From contig DMZB01000115.1 of assembly GCA_003482405.1 (NCBI GenBank), positions 1 to 18,904 of the forward strand: 18,904 nucleotides of DNA, read 5' to 3'. A program made the position numbers and the translations under genes. The stretch is from Lactobacillus sp. GTDB lineage: Bacteria; Bacillota; Bacilli; Lactobacillales; Lactobacillaceae. Positions 7,570 to 14,396 of the stretch are shown here, one piece after another; position 1 is the first letter of the stretch, and each line of letters starts with the position of its first letter. The notes below the pieces were generated by a model. It was given only the letters and a program-made list of their open reading frames with translations, had not been told where the DNA came from and did no database searches.

Positions 7570-9063
7570 TTATAGCCTTGATGATGTTTCTATCTTTTTG
7601 TCATTGATTTCTACTAATCGCCAGTAAATCGATGAAATTTCTTCGTTTCTGGGCAATACGGAAATGTATAGTGTGGGTATTTTTTTGGTAACTACCGTTG
7701 TCGTTGAAATCACTAAATCAAAAGGTTTCAGATTCGTCTTTGATAATTCACTGGGTGAAATAAGAGTCAGTTCGTTATTAGGTGGCAAATTGTTTTGCAG
7801 ACAAAGTAGCACGTATTGGGAAATTTCGGCTCCTGCATGACAAATCACTAACACATGATTTGTTTGACGGTGCCGCTCAACAGCGACCAGAAAATGAAGT
7901 GATAGCAGTGAAATCTCGTCCTCGGAAAGACTGATCTGGTAGCGGGACTCAATGTCTGCTGATCCTTGTTTAACCGCCTTTGCAATAAGCGCGTGGTGAT
8001 TAAAAATTTCATTTTTCAAAGGATCGGTTATTTGCATACCCAGATTTAATCTTGAAACCATCGGAATCAAATGATAGATGGTGACTGTCAGAAGTTCCTT
8101 ATCTGTGGTGAAATCAGTTCCGAGAACTGAGCTAACACTTTCGATGAGGTGCTTTGATTCGAGAGTGAAATCGTGTTCGGGAGAGAAGTCGTTTTGATTA
8201 CTTCTGATTCCGTGACCGAGTAATAGAAGGTACAGAAAGTGTAAGTTCTTATCATCGATTGAAATTCCTGTGGATGAACGAAAGGTTTCAATTAGTTTCG
8301 AAACAACGCTAGATAATTCGGTGTTTTTTCTGAAATCAAATGAAAATCCGGTCTTGTCAATTTGAGAAAGCCTTAGCCCATACTTGAGCCTGTTGAAGAA
8401 AATCATTAAAAATTCGCGAAGTGAACTCGGCAAATATTCATCTTGAACATGTGAATCTTGCTGAGAATTGTCGTTCACAAACCTTGTCGAAATTTCAACT
8501 ATTGTGGTTCCGAAAATTGCAAAAAGCTGATCCTGGCTTAGATCGGAATGCGCCAAATATGAATCAAGATACTTTTTAAAGACTTGTTCGATTTTGATCT
8601 CTGTAGTCAGAGATTTGATCTGCTCGATTTTGTCAGGTAAGCCAATAAGATTTGAATGTAAAAATGCGTTGATCTCATCAAAGTCTTTCTTAATGGACTG
8701 AACAGAAACAAAGAAGGATTCTGCGTAAGAACGATAGCTTTTGCGATCCGAAAAGAGTAGTTGGGAAAATAAGTAAAGCCTCCTGTATTCCGGAGAAAAT
8801 CTATTAGAACAGTTGGTTGACATCTTATTTCCCATGTTTAATCGAATGGCCTGCTTTTGCTCACTATTCCCAACGATTAGAAAGCCTTTCCTTGGCGTTT
8901 TTTCGAGGTGTAAGCCATTATCTTCCAAGAAGATCTGAACGTTTTTACTGTGGTTGTAAATTGTCTTTCTTGAAACGCCTAGAGCTTCTGCAAAGTAAGC
9001 CGCAGAACGGTAAGTAGTTTCTTCAAGCATTAAATTTAGTAAGTCATGGTCATAATTAGTCAT
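7570..9063 (-). CDS. BglG/MtlR-type transcriptional regulator with PRD and EIIB-like domains
   Basis: A 497-residue multidomain regulator of the kind that usually activates sugar PTS operons and is controlled by PTS phosphorylation. A helix-turn-helix (about 18-45, AEALGVSRKTIYNHSKNV) is followed by an Mga-like region. Next come two PRD-like modules: PRD1 about 200-295 (FFNRLKYGLRLS; GHGIR) and PRD2 about 300-397 (YHLIPMVSRLNLG; SEDEISLLSLHFLVAVER, His331 and His390). A C-terminal EIIB-like domain (402-485) has Cys408 in VICHAGAEIS, placed like the phospho-cysteine of GatB-type EIIB. No EIIA domain is present. PRD1 seems to lack the first conserved His. The only in-frame start is ATG 9063, with GGGG 12 bases upstream, a weak site. 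It precedes the decarboxylase by 92 bases in the same direction and is divergent from the antiporter, so those genes are its likely targets, which would be unusual. Confidence 0.85.
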   Translation of the reverse strand: MTNYDHDLLNLMLEETTYRSAAYFAEALGVSRKTIYNHSKNVQIFLEDNGLHLEKTPRKGFLIVGNSEQKQAIRLNMGNKMSTNCSNRFSPEYRRLYLFSQLLFSDRKSYRSYAESFFVSVQSIKKDFDEINAFLHSNLIGLPDKIEQIKSLTTEIKIEQVFKKYLDSYLAHSDLSQDQLFAIFGTTIVEISTRFVNDNSQQDSHVQDEYLPSSLREFLMIFFNRLKYGLRLSQIDKTGFSFDFRKNTELSSVVSKLIETFRSSTGISIDDKNLHFLYLLLLGHGIRSNQNDFSPEHDFTLESKHLIESVSSVLGTDFTTDKELLTVTIYHLIPMVSRLNLGMQITDPLKNEIFNHHALIAKAVKQGSADIESRYQISLSEDEISLLSLHFLVAVERHRQTNHVLVICHAGAEISQYVLLCLQNNLPPNNELTLISPSELSKTNLKPFDLVISTTTVVTKKIPTLYISVLPRNEEISSIYWRLVEINDKKIETSSRL

Positions 9064-9207
9064 ATCATTTACTTACCCCACAGTTTCCAAGTGACTGGTT
9101 TCCCTTTAGATAATCAGACTCCGAATCTGTCCATAAATTCAGGATAGTTAAAATTAAAGATACAAATAAACGACACAATAAAGATAAACATTAGCAATCA
9201 ACAAAAT

Positions 9208-9219
9208 ACGACATGTCGT
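9208..9219. repeat. Perfect 12-base palindrome ACGACATGTCGT
   Basis: The sequence is self-complementary over all 12 bases and lies 145 bases upstream of the regulator gene. It has the form of a dimeric protein-binding site, possibly an operator of the divergent promoters. No protein can be assigned. Confidence 0.4.
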
Positions 9220-9292
9220 GACTCAGTGAATCTGTTGGTTCGTTCACAAAACAACAACTTAGCTAGCTGAAAACAACATGGAAATGCATCTT

Positions 9293-9317
9293 GAGAAAAC
9301 GCTTTAATGCTGTTCAC
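9293..9317 (+). repeat. Copy 1 of a 25-base cre-like direct repeat
   Basis: GAGAAAACGCTTTAATGCTG continued by TTCAC. It matches the copy at 9748-9774, which has two extra bases and two substitutions. The core AGAAAACGCTTTAA resembles a CcpA cre site, but the similarity continues into AATGCTGTTCAC, which cre does not explain. Confidence 0.6.
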
Positions 9318-9327
9318 GAGACCAATA

Positions 9328-9504
9328 CTAGCATGTGTATTTAGGCACTTTTTTACCTTTACTTGCCGCATTTATTTCTACGTAGGTGTAATTTTCGATG
9401 AATTTTTCAGCCACGTTTCGGAGAAAAACATTGTGTTTATAAGACGGAGCCATACTTAACCAGAAAGACAAAAACATTTTTGAAACAATAAAGTTGTCCC
9501 TCAT
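9328..9504 (-). CDS. Small hypothetical ORF, 58 residues, possible gene relic
   Basis: An ATG at 9504 on the reverse strand opens 58 codons to a TAG at 9328-9330, and the same frame stays open about 20 codons further upstream. The peptide is mixed in composition, starting MRDNFIVSKMFLSFWLSMAP and containing NVFLRNVAEKFIENYTY. I see no ribosome binding site and recognise no family. It could be chance, a small peptide, or the remains of a gene lost between the regulator and the antiporter. Confidence 0.2.
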   Translation of the reverse strand: MRDNFIVSKMFLSFWLSMAPSYKHNVFLRNVAEKFIENYTYVEINAASKGKKVPKYTC

Positions 9505-9619
9505 AAATCGCGAATATAATTCGTATTTAGAAATGTATACTGCATATACTATTTTAAATTAGCGTACTTGATTTATCTTTAAAATACAGACGATTGTTTA
9601 TTCACTCAAAAAAATATGA

Positions 9620-9634
9620 TCACATGATATGTGA
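9620..9634. repeat. TCACAT inverted repeat, possible operator
   Basis: TCACAT-GAT-ATGTGA is a perfect inverted repeat with a 3-base centre, about 80 bases upstream of the antiporter -35 box. The same hexamer occurs twice as a direct repeat around the -10 box (9727-9732 and 9741-9746), suggesting a shared binding protein. Confidence 0.35.
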
Positions 9635-9711
9635 AGTGATTAGCTAAGGAATGACGCGAGATTTGGCAGAATAAGTGTTAGGCAATTAAGCCGATGGTAG
9701 AAAAACTGCTG

Positions 9712-9740
9712 TTGACTTTTCAAAAATCACATGGTAGCTT
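9712..9740 (+). promoter_or_regulatory. Probable promoter of the antiporter gene
   Basis: TTGACT (9712-9717) and TAGCTT (9735-9740) are 17 bases apart, with TGG directly before the latter as in an extended -10. The cre-like repeat copy at 9748-9774 would cover the start of transcription, the classic place for catabolite repression. Confidence 0.5.
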
Positions 9741-9747
9741 TCACATC

Positions 9748-9774
9748 GAGAAAACGTTTATAAATGCTGTCCAC
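9748..9774 (+). repeat. Copy 2 of the cre-like direct repeat, at the antiporter transcription start
   Basis: GAGAAAACGTTTATAAATGC continued by TGTCCAC. It is the partner of 9293-9317. The core AGAAAACGTTTATA at 9749-9762 is cre-like and lies just downstream of the predicted promoter. Confidence 0.6.
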
Positions 9775-9793
9775 AATCTGAGTTTCTAAACCT

Positions 9794-9810
9794 AGCTTAT
9801 TTAATAAGCT
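9794..9810. repeat. Inverted repeat AGCTTAT/ATAAGCT ahead of the antiporter
   Basis: Seven-base arms (9794-9800, 9804-9810) enclose TTA, two bases before the AAGGAG ribosome binding site. It could form a small hairpin in the leader or bind a regulator. Confidence 0.35.
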
Positions 9811-9828
9811 TTAAGGAGAATTTAGACT

Positions 9829-11289
9829 ATGGACGAAAGCAATAAAAAAGCCCAGGCTGGTAGGCTGGGCTTTGTCGGGCTCGTTGCGCTGACTGTTAGT
9901 GCAATGGTAGGCTCGGGCGTTTTTGATTTACCGAAAAACATGTCAGAAGTGGCTGGTGTTGATGGTCAGTTATTGGCTTGGATAACAACGGGGATCGGCA
10001 TATGGTTTATCGCTCAAACGTTTGTTATTTTAAGTAGCGTGAAACCGGAATTAACTGCCGGACTTTATAAGTATGGTGAAGTTGGTTTTGGTCCATTCGC
10101 CGGATTTTTCACGGCATGGGGCTATTTTGTCTGTGAATGTGCTGCAAATGCTGCATATGCTGTATTGACAATGAGCACATTGGACTATTTCTTCCCAGGT
10201 ACATTTACAGGTGGGAATAACTGGCCTTCCGTTATCGGTGCCACTGTCCTTACTTGGGCACTTACCGCGTTAGTATTACGAGGTGTTGAAGTTTCTAGTA
10301 CCGTGCAAAAATATGCGACGGCCATTATGTTGGCTGTTGTGGTTGTTTTTGTAGTGACAGTAGCTGCACACTTTAATTTACACACATTTACCACAAACGC
10401 TGATGCTTCCCAAACAATTGCCTCGCGTGGGGATAAACCAATGGGTGGTATTATGCATCAATTGATGTCAACAATGATGGTCACACTGTGGCTCTTTGGT
10501 GGCGTTGAAGGTGCTGTCGTTATGTCTGGTAAAGCACGAAATCCCAAACAAGTTCCTAAGGCGACAATCACTGGATTCATAATTTGTATCGTTATGTATA
10601 CGTTAGTTGGTATGTTATCACTTGGTGTTTATTCTTATGGGCAACTAGCCAAATTGACTTCACCATCGACTGCTTATATTTTAACTAATTTATGGCACAG
10701 TACTATCGGTCGTGACGTTATTACGATTGCGCTGTTGTTTGCTGTATTTGCAAGTTGGATTTCATGGATTCAAATGTTGGCAGAGTTGCCACAACATGCT
10801 GCTGCAGAGGATGGATCATTTCCACGCGCCTTTGCCAAAGTTTCCAAAAACAATGTTCCTAGTTTTTCTGTCATCATAGCAACCTGTGTCATTCAAGTGA
10901 TTATCATTATTGCGCACTTTGATTTGAATGCGTACCAAATGCTATTAACGGTAGTTGGCACGATGACGGTACCACCGTACTTGATTTCAGAGATGTATCT
11001 AATAAAGATTAGTCGGAAAAAAGGCGAGTTTGCGGAAGGGACAAAGCATACTCCTAGAAAAGCACTGATTATTGCATCGCTGGCGTTTATTTATACATTA
11101 GTGATGGCGATCGCTGCGGGTCCACGGTATATTGCAATTGCATTTATTGTATATGCATTAGGAATTCCGATTTATGTAATCGCTAGAAAGCAGCACAATA
11201 AGAAAATCTTTACTAAGGGCGAGACTGTGTTTGCAGTCATTATCGTCTTGGTCGCAATTTATGGTGTTTATGCGTTGATAGCTGGATAA
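9829..11289 (+). CDS. APC-superfamily basic amino acid/polyamine antiporter, probable ornithine/putrescine exchanger
   Basis: This 486-residue membrane protein belongs to the APA family of antiporters, which includes arginine/ornithine, agmatine/putrescine and decarboxylase-linked exchangers. About 12-13 hydrophobic segments can be counted. Helix 1 has the substrate-binding GSGVFDLP (28-35), and helix 6 has MMVTLWLFGGVEGAVVMSGKA (216-236) with a Trp at about 221, placed like the substrate-stacking Trp of AdiC. The start has AAGGAG 10 bases before the ATG. It is divergent from the regulator and decarboxylase. The simplest reading is uptake of ornithine in exchange for putrescine, giving a proton-motive cycle. 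The exact substrate pair cannot be read from sequence, and histidine/histamine or lysine/cadaverine exchange stay possible because of the histidine T-box nearby. Confidence 0.85.
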   Translation: MDESNKKAQAGRLGFVGLVALTVSAMVGSGVFDLPKNMSEVAGVDGQLLAWITTGIGIWFIAQTFVILSSVKPELTAGLYKYGEVGFGPFAGFFTAWGYFVCECAANAAYAVLTMSTLDYFFPGTFTGGNNWPSVIGATVLTWALTALVLRGVEVSSTVQKYATAIMLAVVVVFVVTVAAHFNLHTFTTNADASQTIASRGDKPMGGIMHQLMSTMMVTLWLFGGVEGAVVMSGKARNPKQVPKATITGFIICIVMYTLVGMLSLGVYSYGQLAKLTSPSTAYILTNLWHSTIGRDVITIALLFAVFASWISWIQMLAELPQHAAAEDGSFPRAFAKVSKNNVPSFSVIIATCVIQVIIIIAHFDLNAYQMLLTVVGTMTVPPYLISEMYLIKISRKKGEFAEGTKHTPRKALIIASLAFIYTLVMAIAAGPRYIAIAFIVYALGIPIYVIARKQHNKKIFTKGETVFAVIIVLVAIYGVYALIAG

Positions 11290-11293
11290 ATCT

Positions 11294-11384
11294 AGATGAA
11301 ATGTTTGTCATCGAAGTTTATTGATTTTTTCCAGGTATCCATACACACGTACACGAACTCGATGAAAAACATTTTATCTTTTTT
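11294..11384 (+). terminator. Long imperfect hairpin with T-run after the antiporter
   Basis: A left arm of 25 bases (11294-11318, starting AGATGAAATGTTT) pairs imperfectly with 11356-11379 (ending AAACATTTTATCT), followed directly by a run of six T. The loop is about 37 bases, long for a plain terminator, so it may instead be a structured leader for the next genes. Confidence 0.65.
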
Positions 11385-11411
11385 CAATTTACAATCAATG
11401 CTGTTTGAACT

Positions 11412-11450
11412 GGGCCCTCTGAAGTCATGAAGATTTTGGAGGGCTCTTTT
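11412..11450 (+). terminator. Terminator or attenuator directly before the DUF436-ECF pair
   Basis: A stem of about 15 bp including several G-U pairs (11412-11426 with 11432-11446, core GCCCTC/GAGGGC) has the loop ATGAA and is followed by T4A5. It ends 16 bases before the next ribosome binding site, with no evident promoter between. This is the usual layout of a leader attenuator. No known riboswitch class is recognised upstream. Confidence 0.65.
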
Positions 11451-11477
11451 AAAAAGGCAATGAAGAAGGAAGTCAAA

Positions 11478-12050
11478 ATGGACTTGCAATTGGTTAGTCA
11501 GCAACTTCAGGAGTCGTTAACTGAATATTTTGAAAATACTGAACTTTCAAGAGGGAGTATCTTTGTAGTGGGTTGCAGCACTAGTGAAATTCGCGGTGAG
11601 TGGAAAGGGACTAACTCCAGCTTAGAAGTTGGTCGAGTAGTCATTGATGTACTACAGAGTTATTTGAAACCGCGAGGAATTTTTCTGGCGGTTCAAGGCT
11701 GTGAACATATCAACAGAGCACTATTGGTTGAGCGACAAGTGGCAATCGGTTATGGCCTGGAAACTGTTTCAGTTGTGCCCGCAATTCACGCTGGCGGTGG
11801 CACTCAAGTGGCTGCTTTTCAGCAAATGAAAGATCCGGTTGAGGTGGAACATATAGTTGCACAGGGTGGGATTGATATCGGTGGAACTGATATTGGTATG
11901 CATGTTAAGTTTGTCCAAATTCCCATTCATTTAACCCATAATGAAGTCGGAGGTGCGCGAATAGTGGCCTTGTCATCGCGACCTAAACTTATTGGCGGCC
12001 AGCGCGCACGATACACGTTTACAGATGATAACCTTAAGGATATCCGTTGA
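11478..12050 (+). CDS. DUF436 / UPF0340 family protein (YwlG-like)
   Basis: This 190-residue cytoplasmic protein belongs to a conserved family of unknown function typified by Bacillus YwlG. Recognisable stretches are VVGCSTSEIRGEWKG (near 23-37), AVQGCEHINRALLVER (near 73-88), VVPAIHAGGGTQVAAF and GGIDIGGTDIGMH, all highly conserved in the family and suggestive of a small-molecule pocket. I chose the ATG at 11478 because AAGGAAG lies 5 bases upstream. An earlier in-frame ATG at 11427 lies within the preceding terminator, and one at 11460 lacks a binding site. The stop overlaps the ribosome binding site of the ECF gene, with only 9 bases between the genes, so they form an operon. The pairing suggests a link to vitamin handling, but no reaction can be named. 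Confidence 0.85.
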   Translation: MDLQLVSQQLQESLTEYFENTELSRGSIFVVGCSTSEIRGEWKGTNSSLEVGRVVIDVLQSYLKPRGIFLAVQGCEHINRALLVERQVAIGYGLETVSVVPAIHAGGGTQVAAFQQMKDPVEVEHIVAQGGIDIGGTDIGMHVKFVQIPIHLTHNEVGGARIVALSSRPKLIGGQRARYTFTDDNLKDIR

Positions 12051-12059
12051 GGAATTGCG

Positions 12060-12557
12060 ATGAGTGATTTAACAAATCTACGCCGATTAACTGTAACAGC
12101 GATGCTGATTGCGTTGACAGTAGTAATTAGCCGTATCTTTATCATTCCAATTCCAATGACACACGGAAACATTAATTTGTCTGACGCAGGTATTCTGATT
12201 GCGGCGATGGTTTTTGGACCTAGAGAAGGCGCAATAGTCGGCGGTTTGAGTGGATTGTTATTAGATTTACTGTCTGGATATGGTCAATATATGTTTTTCT
12301 CTTTGATTATTCACGGTCTTGAGGGGCTTATAGCAGGGAAGGCTCATTTTAAAGACACGAAGAAGGAAAAAATAATATTTTTGATTGTTGGCCTTCTAAC
12401 GATGGTGACTGGTTACTTTATTGCTGATACGATTCTATATAGTAATGTCTATACAGGCCTCATTGGCATACCGACGAACATTGTTCAAGGCGTTTTGGGT
12501 GCTGCTGTTGCTTGGTTTGTTGCACCTAGGATCAGTGAAGTTGTGACGAAAAAGTAA
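12060..12557 (+). CDS. ECF transporter S component, HmpT/PdxU-like (candidate vitamin B6 or pyrimidine precursor uptake)
   Basis: This 165-residue, very hydrophobic protein has about six membrane segments. It resembles the small substrate-binding S components of energy-coupling factor transporters. Helix 1 has the AxxxA motif (TAMLIALTVV) that contacts the shared EcfT subunit. THGNINLSDAGILIAAMVFG and GPREGAIVGGLSGLLLDLL are typical of the HmpT/PdxU branch, annotated for hydroxymethylpyrimidine or pyridoxine. No EcfA or EcfT gene is nearby, so it would use the shared housekeeping module (group II). It is translationally coupled to the DUF436 gene, with GAGGAA overlapping that gene's stop. The pyridoxal kinase and PLP enzyme in the same segment favour a B6 substrate, which is inference. 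Confidence 0.8.
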   Translation: MSDLTNLRRLTVTAMLIALTVVISRIFIIPIPMTHGNINLSDAGILIAAMVFGPREGAIVGGLSGLLLDLLSGYGQYMFFSLIIHGLEGLIAGKAHFKDTKKEKIIFLIVGLLTMVTGYFIADTILYSNVYTGLIGIPTNIVQGVLGAAVAWFVAPRISEVVTKK

Positions 12558-12642
12558 GTTTGACCGTGAACATGCGAGTCAATAAACAGCCCTTGAGTTA
12601 ATGACGAAAACACAATTTTGTTAATTTATATTTTTCTATTAG

Positions 12643-12685
12643 AAGATTTGATTTCGAGTTTTTCGGGGATCAAATCTTTTTTTAT
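12643..12685 (+). terminator. Terminator after the DUF436-ECF operon
   Basis: AAGATTTGAT (12643-12652) pairs with ATCAAATCTT (12669-12678) across a 16-base loop, followed by a run of T. It closes the operon before the oxidase gene. Confidence 0.85.
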
Positions 12686-12709
12686 GAAATTAATTGCGGA
12701 CACAAATGT

Positions 12710-12738
12710 TTGCCATTTTACCTAAACAAATCTAAGGT
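12710..12738 (+). promoter_or_regulatory. Possible promoter of the FAD-linked oxidase gene
   Basis: TTGCCA (12710-12715) and TAAGGT (12733-12738) are 17 bases apart and lie between the preceding terminator and the ribosome binding site. The -10 match is weak. Confidence 0.35.
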
Positions 12739-12778
12739 AATCGTGTAGTAACTAACATTTTGTAAGGAAGCGACTTTG

Positions 12779-14173
12779 ATGGCAGTATTTAGTGCTTATT
12801 CTCAAGAGCAAATTTTGGACGCGTTAAAAGCGGCAACGCCACACGCTGACGTTTATACAGATGCGGATAGTTTGGCAAAGCATAAGAATGATCCAAACGG
12901 AATTGGTGATGCAGATGGTGATTTATTGGCCTATGTCGAAGTAGGTGACGTAGACGACGTGAAGGGCGTGTTACGTATTGCCCGACAATTCCATATTCCT
13001 GTGATTCCACAAACCACAGCAACTAGCACTGTGTCCGGTTCCGATGCTGAAGCTGGTGCGATTATGTTGTCCATGATTAAGATGAATCAAATTTTGGATA
13101 TCAGTCGTGAAGACTCTGTGGCGGTGGTCCAACCTGGTGTCATTAACAAGGACTTGAATGATGCTGCTAACAAACAGGGAATGTTTTATGCGCCAGATCC
13201 TGGTTCTCGGCCAATTTCAGCGATTGGTGGGAACGCCTCAACGAATGCTGGGGGGATGAGTACAGTGAAGTATGGTGCCACTCGTGATTCTGTTCTTGGC
13301 CTGAAGGTCGTGTTGGCTGATGGCCGTGAATTGAAACTTGGTGGCAGGACATTTAAGCAAGCGTTTGGCTACGATTTGACGCACCTGTTTGTCGGGTCAG
13401 AAGGTACTCTGGGAATTATTACTGAAATCACCGTGAAGCTGTTCCCAATTCCGTTAGGCAAACCTGTCATGGGTTTAGCGTTCTTTGATAACATGACCAA
13501 ATTATCCGAAGCCGTCACTGAAGTGCGTGCTTCTGGTGTGTATCCGGCAATGTTAGAGGCCCTGGATGCTAAAACAGTCGCAGCGCTTGATAAGTATGAA
13601 GGCACGCATTACAGCGATAATAGTGGTGCGATGCTGATTTTACGTTTGGATGTCGGTGGTGACGAAGCACTGAACGCGACTGAAAAGGTTTTGGATGCCC
13701 ACGGTGCCCAGAACCTGCATGTCACTGCAGATCCGGAAGAAATGAAACGGATCGAGAAACTGCGCCAGGACATGTTACCAGCAGTATTCTCAGGTGTTAA
13801 CCACGTCATGGAAGACATGGCTGTACCAATGTCCAAATTGGCACCGATAATGGATTACGTCAGTGAAGTGGCTGATCAGTTGCATGTGCAAATCTTTACT
13901 GCCGGACATGCTGGTGATGGGAACGTTCATCCAAGTATCGTTTGGCCAAAGGAACAAACAGAAGTTCCCGAAAACGTCATTAAAGCTTTGCAGCTAATGT
14001 TCCGCAAGGCTTTAGCACTCGGTGGCACGATTTCTGGTGAACACGCGGTCGGCATGTTGAAGAATCAGTGGGTCAATGAGGAACTTGGCGACAATGTTGA
14101 CATGGTCCAGCACCAAATCAAGTCACTACTTGATCCGATGGGCATTTTGAATCCGAAGAGAAAGATAAACTGA
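12779..14173 (+). CDS. FAD-binding oxidase of the GlcD/D-lactate dehydrogenase family
   Basis: This 464-residue flavoprotein of the vanillyl-alcohol-oxidase fold would oxidise a 2-hydroxy acid such as D-lactate or glycolate. An FAD_binding_4 domain spans about 40-215, with PDPGSRPISAIGGNASTNAG, YGATRDSVLGLKVVLADG and LFVGSEGTLGIITEITVK. A C-terminal FAD-oxidase domain holds FTAGHAGDGNVHPSIVWP and GGTISGEHAVGMLK, the conserved metal/substrate histidines. The usual GAGTG pyrophosphate loop is replaced by TATSTVSGS, which I believe also occurs in other members from lactobacilli. The start is ATG 12779: AAGGAAG ends 8 bases upstream, whereas the in-frame TTG at 12776 is too close. No FeS partner or GlcE/GlcF gene is adjacent, so it is probably a stand-alone enzyme. 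Substrate is not determinable here. Confidence 0.88.
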   Translation: MAVFSAYSQEQILDALKAATPHADVYTDADSLAKHKNDPNGIGDADGDLLAYVEVGDVDDVKGVLRIARQFHIPVIPQTTATSTVSGSDAEAGAIMLSMIKMNQILDISREDSVAVVQPGVINKDLNDAANKQGMFYAPDPGSRPISAIGGNASTNAGGMSTVKYGATRDSVLGLKVVLADGRELKLGGRTFKQAFGYDLTHLFVGSEGTLGIITEITVKLFPIPLGKPVMGLAFFDNMTKLSEAVTEVRASGVYPAMLEALDAKTVAALDKYEGTHYSDNSGAMLILRLDVGGDEALNATEKVLDAHGAQNLHVTADPEEMKRIEKLRQDMLPAVFSGVNHVMEDMAVPMSKLAPIMDYVSEVADQLHVQIFTAGHAGDGNVHPSIVWPKEQTEVPENVIKALQLMFRKALALGGTISGEHAVGMLKNQWVNEELGDNVDMVQHQIKSLLDPMGILNPKRKIN

Positions 14174-14211
14174 GCGTGATTGACCCGGTTTTGAATCCGA
14201 GCAATAACGTG

Positions 14212-14257
14212 AAACTACCGCTGTAAAGGTGAACTTTGCCTTTGCAGCGGTAGTTTT
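14212..14257 (+). terminator. Terminator after the FAD-linked oxidase gene
   Basis: AAACTACCGCTG (14212-14223) pairs with CAGCGGTAGTTT (14245-14256), with an inner helix AAAGG/CCTTT. The stem ends in T4. Confidence 0.88.
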
Positions 14258-14331
14258 AGGTTATAAATGAGATTTAGACACTAAAAAAATATTTTGCGAT
14301 AGTTGAACTGGTCTAATTAGAATTCAAAAAG

Positions 14332-14368
14332 TTGCATTGTAATTACGAAAATATATAATGTGATTACA
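14332..14368 (+). promoter_or_regulatory. Promoter and operator of the toxin-antitoxin operon
   Basis: TTGCAT (14332-14337) and a perfect TATAAT (14354-14359) are 16 bases apart. The inverted repeat TGTAATTAC (14338-14346) and GTGATTACA (14360-14368), 8 of 9 positions matching, brackets the -10 box. That is the arrangement expected for autorepression by the antitoxin or toxin-antitoxin complex. Confidence 0.75.
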
Positions 14369-14396
14369 GTATATAAGGGATATTGGAGGTTTTAAG

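Larger units (their letters stand above)
9064..9828. other. 765-base regulatory intergenic region between regulator and antiporter
   Basis: This AT-rich stretch contains no recognisable full gene. It does contain two copies of a 25-base motif (9293-9317, 9748-9774), a 12-base palindrome (9208-9219) and a TCACAT inverted repeat (9620-9634). It also holds a TATAAT box at 9515-9520 with TTGTCC 15 bases upstream, a short reverse ORF (9328-9504) and the antiporter promoter. It is much longer than a divergent promoter pair needs, suggesting complex control or a decayed gene. Confidence 0.6.

Noticed and set aside
11294..11379. The long inverted repeat after the antiporter might be a miniature transposable element.
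   Set aside because: No target-site duplication and no second copy in the window. The right arm ends directly in a T-run, which fits a terminator or leader hairpin better.
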